A stretch of DNA of 64,000 nucleotides. Origin: Phycomyces nitens (Eukaryota; Mucoromycota; Mucoromycetes; Mucorales; Phycomycetaceae). Numbering within the stretch: position 1 is the stretch's first letter; each line of letters starts with the position of its first letter. The notes under the pieces are model-generated. The model made no database searches. It saw only the letters and a list, made by a program, of their open reading frames with translations, and was not told the DNA's origin. The position numbers and the translations under genes were made by a program. The DNA lies in contig JAHRBC010000007.1 in NCBI GenBank assembly GCA_022702545.1, forward strand, positions 2,604,001 to 2,668,000. Direction: 5' to 3'. Positions 11,701 to 23,544 of the stretch are shown here, piece by piece.

Positions 11701-11837
11701 GCTTTTCTCCTGCTACCCATGAGTGCATCTTGCCAGTCCATCGCCTTCTCTTGGAAGTTGCGACTGCCACGCACACAAGCCGAAATGGTATAAAGAGGAT
11801 GCTGGTCATCCCTTTGCCAAAGAAACTTTACATATAA
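8732..11837 (+). CDS. Tnp2/CACTA-like transposase of element A
   Basis: Four exons: 8732-8879, 8951-8985, 9048-9251 and 9325-11837. Exon 1 encodes CYCNKC...TSQRH, a cysteine-histidine motif likely to bind zinc. Exons 2-3 are acidic (DDSDNDSDDEHNVEEIEVEE). Exon 4 is 830 codons open from its first ATG at 9345. It holds a second cysteine cluster (CQDCHTVY, PCGC), then LTLNIDWFQPFDG, LVGLMPGPKEP, ACDIPAARKTSGFTSHNS followed by CYKC, IIDPMHNIFLGTAKRM, HLHLHLRETIRDFGPVYGYW and a C-terminal FAFVRWYD / PVHRLLLEVA block ending VIPLPKK. The aspartates in NIDWF, CDIPA and IIDPMH are candidates for the catalytic acids. It would cut and join the CACTG ends. With standard sites the first intron (8880-8950) does not close in phase, unlike copies B and C, so this copy may be slightly damaged or use another site. 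Confidence 0.85.
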
Positions 11838-11963
11838 TAAATAAATAAATATCTTTTCTCTTTCATAAAAAAAACAAACAGAAATAGCATTGCCTTTATA
11901 AATGTTGTCAAAACGTAACGCGTGTCAAAAAAAATAGATGGATAGATAAAAAAAAATATTTTA

Positions 11964-13146
11964 TTAAAGCCCATGTCTAAGAGCCCACTGAGGAAGACTG
12001 GGATTAAAATTAGTCGGGACTGCCACGTCCACAGTTCTGGCATAAACCCTTGACAACATTTGATGAGCATTTGCTCCAAGTTGGAGACCAACAAATCTGT
12101 CAACGACTTGGATGAATCGGCTAAACTATCAATTGCGCATCAGTAATCTACAGTCATTCAATATACTATTTATAATCAGCTCAACAACTCACTTCATTGC
12201 TTCTCCAACTTGGGCGAATTGTGCGAACCACACGTCTTCTTCCTGCTTCAGAGACTTTGTCATCTGATTCTCCCTCGGACATTGCTCCCTTTTGGAGTGC
12301 ACCTATGCAGTTCCAACCCATCTCCTGGTTGATCTCAGCCCTGTTATTGTCATATGCTGCCAAACGACGAGCATAGTTCTACAAATATTATTATTAATAT
12401 GCGTTTAATGGATTTTTAATATATTGCAAACAACTTACTTCGTTTGCACGACCAGATCTTCATGAAAGTCTGTTCAATGCAGCCCTCACAGCAGGAGACT
12501 CTCTCACTTTTCGGCATCTACTAATGAAATTCTTGTGGAGCCTCTCACAAAGATCCTTTTGCCTCATTCCGTCGCCAGCAAACTTACGCCCCAGGTAGAC
12601 GAGCATTCGATCAACCAACTCCTTGTTAGGAGTCACGTTGAAGTGAACATCGGTGTTCCACCTGGGCTTATCATTGTTGGCCTCTACTTCTGCTGGGACA
12701 GTTGACCGAAACTTTGGATTCCACATGAATTTGCGGATCGCAGCCTAATAATATATAAAAGTTAACAAACTGATAGTATAGTCTTTACTCTTTAGTATAA
12801 TACTTACATAGACCTCTGTGGAAACTCTCTTGCTGGGGTTTGACAAAGCAATGGGATCCGCCACAACAACATTGCTAGTTGCACTGGTGGAGGCAGCAGG
12901 AGCAACAGGAGCAGCAGGAGCAGCAGGAGCAGCCTCAACGAAATTATCAATGGCAGTGATAGTCTCACGGTTTCCTACAATAATGACACCAAGTCTGGAA
13001 TCCATCGTTACAAGTCTGGCGTTTGATGTCACCATCTCACTTTCCATAATGGTCATCTTGTTCTCCATGGCAACAAGCTTTTCCAATATCAGATCCATGT
13101 CAGCAGTAGCAGGACGAGGAGCAATCGATCTTCTTTGGTTAACCAT
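11964..13146 (-). pseudogene. Partner protein of element A (four exons, one TGA)
   Basis: Exons on the minus strand are 13146-12808, 12744-12439, 12378-12193 and 12125-11964. All introns are phase 0, giving 331 codons including the stop. Exon 1 carries a helical stretch (LILEKLVAMENKMTIMES) and an Ala/Pro-rich tail. Exon 2 has a compact domain (KPRWNTDVHFNVTPNKELVD, LVYLGRKF, QKDLCERLHKNF). Exon 3 has the family signature AMSEGESDDK plus RPSWRSNE. Exon 4 ends with LPQWALRHGL. An in-frame TGA at 12460-12462 interrupts exon 2; CGA is the likely earlier codon. The gene ends 127 bp from the transposase end, tail to tail. I do not recognise the family. By analogy with plant TnpA it could bind subterminal DNA, but nothing in the sequence proves this. 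Confidence 0.75.
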
Positions 13147-13378
13147 TTTCTAGAATATGGTAAAGTATATTTCGATTATAATTATTAGTTTTTGTTCAAT
13201 TGAAATAAAAATAAATATAATATACATACAAAAACTGTTTGGGTGAGTGAGTAAGTAAGTGTGTGTGTGTGTGGGTTGGTGTAAAGGTAAGAGAGGTTGA
13301 ATACTATCAAAAAGGTCTTTATATATAGGCATTTTGAATGACTATAAAGATGTTCATCCATTGTCTTGAAGCACTGAG

Positions 13379-14370
13379 ATGCAAATCGGCCTTGATATTG
13401 TTTTTGGGCTCAATCCATCACACCTTCCACAGCATGTTTCAAAGGTGAAAAAATTTTCAGACTCTCTCCTTTTTCTTTGGTTCCCTTTATTTTTCCTTTT
13501 GTTTGCTTTTTTAATATTGGCGCCTTTCTCTGGTAAGACATTTTTTATACCTCTTTATACACACAAATTAACCTCTTTTTCATAGATGTGCGCTCCCATT
13601 CCAACTCATCCTTTCCACAATGGCCATCTAGACAAATACTCACTGGCAGCATTCACTGGTCCCGTCATCATGATAAAAATTATTTTCACTTTCTCTCTTA
13701 GATTGGCCAAACAACTTATGTAAGGATGCCATCGGCACCAGGTAAATTTTTTCTTTCAATCATACTTGTTCCCTCTCTGACTCTATTCCATTGTAGACTG
13801 CCCTTTCTATTCATGCCATCGGCCTCCTCCATCATTCGTGATTGTAATCATAAAGGTAATATTCTTTATAAATCTCTTTTTACTTATCTAAAATATTATT
13901 CAGACTATTTATTAATAATTATTATTATGTGTTTTATAGGCTACTTTGGTCTTTCTTTGCACACCATGCCCCCTACTTTGATAACCCATTTGACTCCTGG
14001 TATGTAAATTAAATATATCATCACTCTGTTCACCCATATTAATTTTTATTCCCTTTTTTATAGTAAAACCTGCCACACAGCCCATCCAGCCTTACAATTC
14101 AAGTCCCCTTTGCCCACTCTTGCCCATCTCTTGCAATGTAAGTATCTTTTGTCACACAAAAATTTCCTCTTTGTACCCCACATCATTAACACTTCTTTAT
14201 CTTTTACAGAACACTCCCGCAGCCCAAAAAATCACTGGATATTCATATTTTTGCAGGTATTTTTTATGTAGAAAAATATTCCATCCAAATAGCAGCAAGC
14301 AACTGGGTAGAAACGGCTAGGCATAGGAATAGGCGTAATAATAGACCCTAAACCTAGAAACATTCTATTC
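13379..14370 (+). other. Right-arm splice-bracketed unit of element A
   Basis: A series of short segments each lie between an acceptor-like T-rich tract ending in AG and a donor-like GT: 13447 (GTGAAA), 13534 (GTAAGA), acceptor near 13584, GTAAAT at 13742, acceptor at 13796, GTAATA at 13857, acceptor at 13939, GTATGT at 14000, acceptor at 14063 and GTAAGT at 14140. A tail with TAATAAAAATAAA follows near 14380. Their lengths are not multiples of three and no frame runs through. It looks like a spliced transcript, possibly noncoding or decayed coding, on the transposase strand. The same 3' segment recurs in B and C. Confidence 0.5.
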
Positions 14371-14841
14371 TTTCTAATAAAAATAAAAACGCAAAACATT
14401 ACCAATCAATTATAAACGGGAAATCAAATAATGGGTGATATATTATTGGTGAAGAAGAATAAAGAAGCTTTCAATCCATTCATTTAATTGGCTTTCATGA
14501 AGAGTATGCTCAATATTTTTGACAAATACACGACCATGTATTTTCATGAATATATGATTCTCCCAATATTTCCAGGTCCAAAAATACGGCACCAAAATAG
14601 AACTGTACTTTTAAATATTTCTTTTTGTTTTTCCAGATCAGATCAGTACACCAAAAGTGCTAACAGCCCTCACCTGCGGCACATTATTTCAAAAATCCAC
14701 TACTAGATAGCACGTCAACGAGATAGCTGACAAGGTAGCTTGTCTCATAGTCGAAAAAAAAACCACCCTATGTTAAAACATTGCTTTATAGTACAGTATT
14801 GCCACTTTTACGTTATTGGAATTTCTTTATTTTTTGCAGTG
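14371..14841. other. Right terminal sequence of A, no gene seen
   Basis: AT-rich sequence between the right-arm unit and the right terminus. No coding signature found. Confidence 0.5.
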
Positions 14842-15961
14842 TTTGTCCAGATGTCCCAGTAAGGGTAGACACTCTGGACAATAATCGTCTACCTCTCCCA
14901 GACCCTCCAGACCCTTATCCACTACTAACCTCCTCCGAAAATCACCTTGTCCTTCCTGTCTCTCTGTCCTTTGGTGATACAAAAATTTGTACACAAGCCC
15001 TCGTTGATTCTGGTGCTCACAGCAGCTTTATTAGCAAAGAACTAGTTAAAAAATATAAAATCCCCACAAAAAATAAAGCTACTCCTTTGCCTGTTTATGT
15101 TGTTGATGGCCGAGAACTTGATGGTGGTGCTGTTACCAAGGAAACTGAAACCATTATGTTAGCAGTTGGTAAAATTCCGGAAAATGCCAACTTTCATGTT
15201 TTACCAATAACAACCTATCCCATAATTCTCGGAACCAGTTGGTGTGCTTGCCATGACCCAATTACATTATCCTGGAAACACAAAACTGTTTCTTTCCCCA
15301 GCACCTCTAAATCTCCTTCGCCTGTTTCTGTTTGTAAGACATCTGCTCCTGTTTTTGACTCCTACCACTTATCATCCGTCTCTGTATCCCCAGTCCGTGC
15401 ACCCAGTCATACCAAAGTTCCTGCTCCTGTTTCTGTTTCTTTTGCCTCTAGCTCCAATTCTGTTGTTCCTGTCCCAGTCCTCGATTCTGTTCCCCCTGCC
15501 TCTGTTTCTGTTATCCCTGTTCCTGATTCCATTGTCCCCATTCCTACTCCAGCTCCTATTGCCTCACTCACTGCCAAGGTGGAAATTCCAGAAAAATATG
15601 CTGACTTGTCATCAGTATTCAGCAAAGCTAAAGCTGACATATTACCAGAACATCGCAAGTATGACATGGAAATCCAGCTTACGGAAGGTGCCACACCACC
15701 ATGGGGGCCAATTTATAACCTGAGTGAACTGGAACTCAAAGCCCTACAAGAATATCTGGATGAAAACCTTGCCAAAGGATTTATTCGACACTCCAAGTCT
15801 CTTGCCGGTGCTCCTATTCTTTTTGTAAAAAAGAAAGACAATTCTCTCCGCCTCTGTGCCGACTACCGAGGTCTTAACAAGATTACCATCAAGAACCGCT
15901 ACCCGCTACCACTAATAAATGAGCTATTGGATAGATTGGGTAATGCCAAGGTGTTCACCAA
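14842..15961 (+). CDS. R1 pol: protease and N-terminal reverse transcriptase (part)
   Basis: After the TTT duplication the pol frame (codon start 14844, one base ahead of the gag frame) reads [14 protein letters not shown]. The aspartic protease follows ([17 protein letters not shown], with IILGTSW), then a Pro/Val/Ser-rich linker made of repeated PVPVSV-like words. The RT N-terminus comes next ([51 protein letters not shown]). The frame is cut after AKVFT at 15961 by the left end of element B, so YxDD, RNase H and integrase do not continue here. The missing 3' part of the element is found inverted at 30581-31062. The linker is low-complexity and unusually long for this region of Pol. Confidence 0.88.
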
Positions 15962-16203
15962 CACTGGGAAAACGGTCCTGAAGTACAATGATAAGAAGTA
16001 ACCTTTTAACCTATGCAAAACTGGAGTGATTTTGTATCTCAGAAAGTTTTTCATATTCAGGTTAAAGATAAAGCTTTACTCTATCTTATTGGCTTAGACA
16101 CAATAGACATATGAATATCAATTTGTAAGATTATAAAGTTGTTGAGAATAAAGTAAATGTAACACTTGTTTCCTTATTATCTTAATATTCAAAAGCATAC
16201 AAT

Positions 16204-18457
16204 ATGTCTTCTATTACTCAACTTTGCAACGAGGCCTGTTATTGCACTAAATGCAATGGTAACGCCCAAGGTTACAGTCTGGTAACAAAGAGAACCTCTC
16301 AGCGTCATAATAAGAGAGCAAGAATTGACGAACTTGAAAGAATTGTGATGGGTATGATGATTTTGGTATTGTTTTTTGGCCCTTGTATAATAACACGGTT
16401 TTTTATTAAACACAGAAAGACAAAGAGAAATGGTGGAGATTGATATTGAACGTAAGGAATATTTATTTGAAGAGCAGCAGATAGTAACAAGCTATTGTAT
16501 TCTATATGTAGCTATCACAACCCATCAATCCGGTTCTATGGAAAGACAGAATGATTTTTCCCACTCACCCGTCATGGAATCTGAGCTGATGCTGGATGGC
16601 GATGATTCAGCTGCCAATGAGGTGAATGGCAATGACAGCAACAATGAAGAGGAGAGCAATGCCGAAGACAGTGATGGTGACGACGTCGAGGAGATTGAAG
16701 TCGAGGATCTTAGCAGTGAAGGCGAGTGTTGAATAAAGAAAAAAGAACCTGAAAAAATTGAGTGTTAATAATTATCATTTTAAAATAGACCCCTTTTCCT
16801 CCCCGAGATGCCAGAGAATCCAGTGCACAGGTCCATTGCCATATTCGTGGTCCTGTTTGCATCCCGATACGTGGTCAACAAGGGTGCTGTTGTCTTGATC
16901 GAGTTCATCAACGAGCTCTTGAAGATCTACGAGCAGGATTTCCAATTGCCCTCTAGCCTTCCTGGTCTCCAAAAGATGACGGGTTTCTCAGCCTTGACCA
17001 AAGGAATAAAGAAATCTGTTGTGTGCCAGGATTGCCACAAGGTGTACGAGGAAGCTGGGTCTGTTCCTGAGTTCTGTAACTCATCCAAGGTTGGTTCCCG
17101 CTCTTCCTGTGGGTGCAAGTTGATGAAGGCGTCCTCTTCTGGTACTTTGGTTCCAAGACGCCAATTCCACTATCAGTCCGTCAAGCAGGCGTTGAGTGTC
17201 CTTTTCCTCCGCCCGGATTTTGAGGCCAATATCCGCCATTGGAACAAAGAGCTTAAGGTCATGGACACCATGTGCGATGTGTACGATGGTGCCATGTGGA
17301 AGGACCTGAAGGATAAGGATGGTGTCTCCTTTGTCGCTGACCCACGTTCATTGATGCTGACATTGAACATCGATTGGTTTCAGCCATTCGATGGGGTGAC
17401 TTATTCCTGTGGAGCAATCTACTTGGCAATAAACAATCTTCCTAGGGCTGAGCGGTTCAAGCCCGAGAATATCATCCTTGTTGGCCTGATGCCTGGGCCA
17501 AAGGAGCCAAAATCAGACGAGATAAACAGCTACCTGGAGCCGCTGGTCAATGACCTGAACCAGCTGTACGTTGGTGTTTCCATCCCAACGTTTGAGTGCC
17601 CTTTTTCTGTGGTTGTCCGTGCTGCCTTGATGATGGTTGCCTGCGACATCCCTGCTGCCAGGAAGACTAGTGGCTTCACAGCCCATAACAGCACTCGGGC
17701 ATGCTATAAGTGCAGTCGCAGTTTCTCCCGTCTGGAAGGCACGAGCCATGTGGACTTTCGTGGGTTCGAGTTTGTCAAGTGGAGGCTTGCCAATGGTGAA
17801 GAAAACCGGGTGCATGCTGAGGAGTGGAAGAGTGCAAGTACGCCCTCAGAAAGGCACCAGCTGGAGGTCGAAAATGGTGTTCGATGGTCGCAGCTGCACC
17901 GCCTTGGATACTTTGATCTAGTACGTGGAACGATCATTGATCCCATGCACAACCTATTCCTGGGTACGGCCAAGAGGATGGTCGAGACATGGACCGCCAG
18001 TGGTCTGATCACAGACCGGGATCTTTGTCAGATGCAAAAGGTGACAGAGACAATGGTGTTGCCTGTGGGATATACCATGTTGAAGACGAAGATCGGAAAG
18101 GGGTTTCCCCGAATGAAAGCCGACGAGTGGAAGTCCTGGGTGTTGATTTACTCTCCTGTTCTGCTGCGGCCTGTTCTTTCTGGAACAAAGTTCAAGAATT
18201 GGATCAGCTTTGTTGATGCCTGCCGTCTCCTCACCAAGCCTACCATCACTTTTGACGAACTTGATGAGGCCCATAGTCACCTGGAGAAGTTCGGTCGGGA
18301 GTGTGAACAACAATACCCTAGTACCATCCTCACCTGCAACATGCACCTACACCTCCATCTTCGCGACACTGTTCGTGATTTTGGACCAGTGTATGGTTAT
18401 TGGCTCTTTGGGTTCGAGCGATATAATGGGTTGTTGAAGAATGTTGATACAAACAGG
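16204..18457 (+). pseudogene. Transposase of element B, part 1 (split by C)
   Basis: Exons are 16204-16351 (148 nt), 16416-16451, 16512-16721 and 16789 onwards; all introns are phase 1 and the frame closes. The third intron has a GC donor (GCGAGT). Exon 1 holds CYCTKC...TSQRHNKRAR and exon 3 is acidic (NNEEESNAEDSDGDD). Exon 4 carries LTLNIDWFQPFDGVTYS, LVGLMPGPKEPKSDE, ACDIPAARKTSGFTAHNS, IIDPMHNLFLGTAKRM and HLHLHLRDTVRDFGPVYGYW. The frame is cut after VDTNR by the left end of C at 18458. After the AGG duplication the same frame resumes at 27042 (RDGFESTYIKSF). Apart from this insertion I see no stop, so B was probably coding until C arrived. Confidence 0.88.
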
Positions 18458-18699
18458 CACTGGGAAAACGGTGGGCTATTCTACTGTGCACAGTTAACTG
18501 AGAACGTGGAGAAAGCTGAAGCAAATTTGCAACTCAACACGTTTTTTTGTGATCACCTTGAAAATATTGTTTTATTGTATTTAATTGGCTCGGATATAAA
18601 GAACAGGAGATAATATTTTTATACTCTTATAAAACCGTAGCAAATAAAGCATATGTAACACTTGTTTCCTTTTTGTTTAAACTTCAATACACAAATACC

Positions 18700-21600
18700 A
18701 TGTCTTCTACTTCTGATGTCTACAATGAGAAGTGCTTTTGCCCTAGATGCAGTACAAGCAAGAATGGTTACAGTCTTGTCCAGAAACTGACTGCTCAACG
18801 TCATGCAAAGAGAGCAAGATTAGAGCGTCTTGAAAATTGCGAAAGGGGCAAGTTACTTTTGTAAACACTCTATGAATTGTATCATAATATATTTTACTAG
18901 AAATCTCCTCTCAACGCAATATGATAGATGTTGATTTTGAACGTAAGGATTATTTATTGGCATAGCAATAGAAACTAAATAACTACTATATTCTATATCT
19001 GGCTACCTTGTTCCATAAAGTCGGGTCCTCAGATGTACTTGGTGATCAGGAGAACTTGCCGTTTTTGGAAGCCGATCCTTTTGCCGATCATGGCGAAATT
19101 GGTGCTGACAATGAGGCTAATGCCGATGCCGATGCTGATGCCGATGCCGATGAGAATGAGATGGACGGTGGTGATGATGACGACGAGGGCGATTTGGAAG
19201 AGATTGAAGTTGAGGAGTTGGATGGTGAAGGTCAGTGTTAAATAGAGAAAAAGCCTAAAAAATTGGGTGTTAATATTTTCCATTTTAAAATAGATCCTTT
19301 TGCCTCCCCCCAAATGCCTGAAAACCCAGTGCACAGGTTCATCGCCATTTCTGTTGTCCTGTTTGCATCCCGTTATGTGGTTGAGAAGGGCGCCGTTGTC
19401 TTGATCGAGTTTGTCAACAAGCTCTTGACAATCTATGATCAAGATTTCCAACTGCCCACAAGCCTGCTTGGTCTGCAGCGCATGACAGGATTTTCAGCCA
19501 TGTCCCAAGGAATAAGGAAATCTGTTGTGTGCCAGGATTGTCACAAGGTGTACGAGGAAGCTGGGTCTGTTCCCCTTCGGTGCGATTTCCAGAAGCCAGG
19601 AGCACGTTCCTCTTGCGATTCCCAGTTGATGAAGGTGTCATCATCAGGTGCTTTGGTAGCCAGACGCCAATACAACTACCATTCTGTCAAGCAGGCGTTG
19701 AGAGTGTTTTTCCTCCGCCCAGATTTCGAAGCAAGAATCCGCCATTGGAACAAGGAGCTGAAGGTCGAAGACACGATGTGCGATGTGTATGACGGCGCCA
19801 TGTGGAAGGAGCTCAAGGACTCGAATGGTGTTTCTTTCGTCCAAGACCCACGTTCTCTCATGCTGACATTGAACGTTGACTGGTTCCAGCCGTTCGATGG
19901 GGTGACCTATTCCTGTGGTGCGATCTACTTGGCTGTCAACAATCTTCCTAGGGCTGAGCGATTCAAGGCAGAGAACATCATTCTTGTTGGACTTATGCCT
20001 GGGCCCAAGGAACCAAAATCTGACGAGATCAACCACTATCTCAAGCCGTTGGTGGACGATTTGGAAGAGCTGTACGTTGGTGTGAAGATGCGAACTGCCG
20101 AGTGTTCATCAGGTGTTACCGTCCGTGCTGCGTTGTTTATGGTGGCGTGCGACATTCCAGCTGCCAGAAAGACGAGTGGGTTTACTTCCCACAACAGCAC
20201 CCATGCATGCTTCAAGTGTAGTCGTGGTTTCTCTCGTTTGGACGGAACAAACAGCGTTGACTTTCGTGGCTTCGACTCTGCACAGTGGTCCCTTCGCAGT
20301 GGTGTCGAAAATCAGTTGCATGCTGAGGTGTGGAAGAGTGCCAGTACGCCCTCAGAAAGGCATCAGCTGGAAATCGAAAATGGCGTTCGATGGTCCCAGT
20401 TGCATCGCCTTGGATACTTTGACGTTATTCGCTGCACGATCATTGATCCCATGCACAATCTCTTCTTGGGTACGGCCAAGCGAATGGTCGAGAGGTGGAT
20501 TGACGATGGCCTGATCACAGACTGTGATCTTGCTGCCATGCAAAAGACTGCCGAGTCTATGGTTCTGCCGGCCGATTATGCTGTCCTCAAAGGCAAGATC
20601 GGAAAAGGCTTTTCCTACATGAAAGCAGACGAGTGGAAGTTCTGGGTCCTCGTATACTCTCCAGTCCTGTTGAAAGGTGTGCTCCCTCCTGACAACTTCA
20701 ACAACTGGATCAGCTTCGTTGATGCCTGCCGCCTTTTGGTCAAGCCAGCAATCTCGTTTTCCGAGGCAACCGATGCCCACGATTTCCTGGAAACGTTCGG
20801 TCGAAGATGTCAGTCCCTATATCCTGCGAATCTTCTCACTTGTAACATGCACCTACACCTTCATCTTCATACCATTATTCGTGATTTTGGACCAGTGTAC
20901 GGTTATTGGCTGTTTTCATTTGAGAGATACAATGGATTGTTAAAAAACATCAAGACCAACAGACGAGACGGCTTTGAGTCCACCTACATGAAGAACTTTA
21001 TTAATGATGCATACAAGGGCGATTATGTATCTTCTGTTCTTCAATGTCCCAGTCAAACCCCCTTCCGCCCCTTTATGTCCAAGCTTACCTCCTCCTCCTA
21101 TGCCCCATCCTATGCCCCATCCCATGCCTCCTCCCATGCCTCCTCCTATGCCCCCTCCTATGCCATGTCTCAAGGCCCTTTCCGGTTGAGAGCATTTATG
21201 CAATCCTCTATGAATCCACTCTCTATCAAAGGCAACGAACCTCTCCCTCCTTCTGCGTTGCCACTCTCTATGAAACCGTATGAATCAATGAACGACCTTG
21301 AATATCCCTATCTCTTGGAACACTATAAGCTCGTATATGCAAAGCCAGATTTAGTGGATTACCGACATGCCTAATCTTCGCCGTATTTTGTTGACAACCA
21401 AATATGCAAGATCGCGTCTATCGATCTCCTTGGCCAGTCATACAAAGGCAAGAAGGGTACTGTCGGTCATGGTTCTTATGTTCAAGCTCTGTTCTCTGGA
21501 AATGATGACGAAAATCCGACTGCGTACACAGGCGAGATTCAATATATGTTTGTCCATTCCCAGTCTATGCCCCCTATGTCTCATGGCCGACTAAATCGTC

Positions 21601-21833
21601 ATCACAATAAGCAACATGTTTTCGCGTACGTTCGCTGGTTTGTCTTTGATTCCGAGCGTACAAGAGAACATGAAAGTGTTGACATTTGTAGGCCACAATT
21701 TTCTCCAGCCAACTACCACAGTATTGTGCCTGTACATCGCATTCTGTTAGAAGTAGCACTGGCTGAACATATGACCCAAAATAATGTAAAGAAGATACTG
21801 GTTATCCCTTTACCTAAAAAAATATATGCTTAA
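18700..21833 (+). pseudogene. Transposase of element C (one in-frame TAA)
   Basis: Exon 1 is 18700-18847 (148 nt, followed by a GCAAGT donor), exon 2 18901-18942, exon 3 ends at 19230 and exon 4 is 19294-21833. Exon 1 has CFCPRC...TAQRHAKRAR; exon 3 has a run of alternating Asp-Ala (DADADADADENE) encoded by a GATGCC repeat. Exon 4 carries LTLNVDWFQPFDGVTYS, LVGLMPGPKEPKSDE, ACDIPAARKTSGFTSHNS, IIDPMHNLFLGTAKRM and HLHLHTIIRDFGPVYGYW. A short tandem repeat near 21100-21170 encodes SYAPSHASS-like words. TAA at 21372-21374 replaces an expected serine codon; the same frame then continues to VIPLPKKIYA and the normal end at 21833. One base change therefore separates this copy from an open frame. 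Confidence 0.85.
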
Positions 21834-21978
21834 GTTTTAATAAAATATGTCTTTACTCATTTTTAAACAAGATTGCATACCAGAATAAAATAAACAAGTA
21901 TAGGATTTGAATGAGTCTTTAGGATTGAGTGCATGAGAGGAGCAAAGATGAGGTTTTTTTTATTTTTTTTAAATTTTT

Positions 21979-23129
21979 TTAATTTCTAACGGCCCATTCA
22001 GGCGGGGGAGGGACCATTCCCTCCGGGACTGCTACTTCGTCAATGCGGCCAAACTTTCGACGAAGCATCTGACGATGTCTTGTTCCCAAGCCGGCAAGCA
22101 CATAGTCATCGACGAGTTCAAGGAAATGATTGAACTAAAATATTCATTAGTATTCTATAAAAATAATAAACAATATTCTTTGCGAATTTATTTACCTCGT
22201 CGCTTCGCCAGCTTGGGCGCGCAGTGAGGATGCGACGCCCGAACGAAGCATCGCTCCCCTCATCGTCAGACTCACCCTCAGACATTGCTGCCTTTTGGAT
22301 GAGATTGCTGCAGTCCCGGTCCATTTCTTGGTCAATCGCCACCTTGTTATTGGAGTATGCCTCCCGGCGGCGAGTGAGATGCTGATGAAATATATGATTG
22401 TCAATTGAGTTAATAGGAATCCTTTTCATAATAAAAATAATAACTCACGTCCGCCTGACGGCCATTTCTTCTTGAGCGAGCATTCGCTTCTGCTCGCTTC
22501 TCAAAAGACTTCTTCTCCTGAGTCCGCCTTCCATTGAAGTTGGTGTATATATACCGGCGGAGGTCAGGGTACCTCAACCCAGACTCGAGAAACCTTGGCT
22601 GGAGATAGGCCATTATCTCGAGTACCAACTCTTTGTTGGGACTCTCGTTAAAGGCCACGTCCGTTCTCCAGCTAGGCTTTTGGTTGTTAGCCTCAACCAA
22701 GTCTGGGTTGTTGGACCTGAAGTTTTGGGTCTTCAGGTAGCGTCTGATGAAGCCCTAATATATTTTTAGAAGGTATTAGACTAGCAATATATTTCAATAG
22801 TATATACTCACATACGCGCGGTTGGTTTCCTGCATTTGAGGAGCTTCAAACGCAGCAAGTGCAACCACAGTGGGGGAGAGAGGAGCAGCAGCAACGGGGG
22901 CAGAAGAAGTTGCCCCAGGGACATTTCCAAAACCATCTAAGATGGCAATGGTACTGGCACCATCTTGGATGATAACACCAAGCCTGGTGTCCATAGTGGC
23001 TAGCCTGGTGCCAACAGAACGCACCTCTCCAGTCACATTGGACAAACCAGCCTCCACACTGGTCAATCTGTCCATCAACTCCCTGAACTCGTCGGTTGTT
23101 CGAGGAGCAATTGCACGTCTGTTTGCCAT
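21979..23129 (-). CDS. Partner protein of element C
   Basis: Four exons on the minus strand, phase 0, starting at 23129 (MANRRAIAPRTTDEFRELMD). Exon 1 (to 22812) has a helix-rich middle and an Ala/Pro/Val tail. Exon 2 (about 22755-22450) has KPSWRTDVAFNESPNKELVLE, MAYLQPRFLESGLRYPDLRR and an Arg-rich end. Exon 3 (about 22384-22195) has KAAMSEGESDDEGSD and LTARPSWRSDEV. Exon 4 starts FNHFLELVDDYVLAGLG and ends PPPPEWAVRN. I see no stop inside the exons. It converges on the transposase, with 146 bp between the two ends. Function unknown; possible DNA-binding accessory protein of the transposon. Confidence 0.75.
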
Positions 23130-23544
23130 AATCTACAAAATATCAAATAATAATTTTCAATTGTTAATTGTCTTTATTTCATGGGATCTCATATAAAATA
23201 TGTAATGTCTTATACATACAATTGATATTTGTTTTATTGAAAGGTTTTGGGAAGCAGAAGGGTGTGTTGTGTGTGAACAGGCCTTTGAGAATATAAAATA
23301 CAGAGTATTTATAAAAAAAGAGTTTGATGAGCGGATCCAAACACTTCTTGTACACACTAATGAATGGCTCCATTTGTTTTTAGATTCTATCCATTACACC
23401 TATTCTGTCTCTGTTTCAAATTATATATCCTTGTATTCTTTTCTTTTTTGCTCTTTTTTCCTTTCCCTCGTTTCCTATATCCGGGCCCATTTTTTCTTTC
23501 TTTTTTACACCTCTTTACACTAAAAAATCGGCAGCTTCTTTATA
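23130..23544. other. Upstream region of the C partner gene
   Basis: AT-rich sequence with pyrimidine tracts, between the partner start and the right-arm unit. It must hold the promoters of both, but I cannot point to a specific site. Confidence 0.4.

Larger units (their letters stand above)
8490..14841 (+). mobile_element. CACTA-like element A (6.35 kb), inserted in R1 gag
   Basis: The left end is CACTGGAAAAACTCCC at 8490. The right end reads TTTTTTGCAGTG and ends at 14841. Both sides carry the 3-bp duplication TTT (8487-8489 and 14842-14844), and removing the element rejoins the R1 gag frame. Contents are a four-exon transposase on the plus strand (8732-11837), a four-exon partner gene on the minus strand (11964-13146) and a right arm with splice-bracketed units (13379-14370). 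The two ends match only over CACTG-AAAAA, less well than in B or G. Confidence 0.88.
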
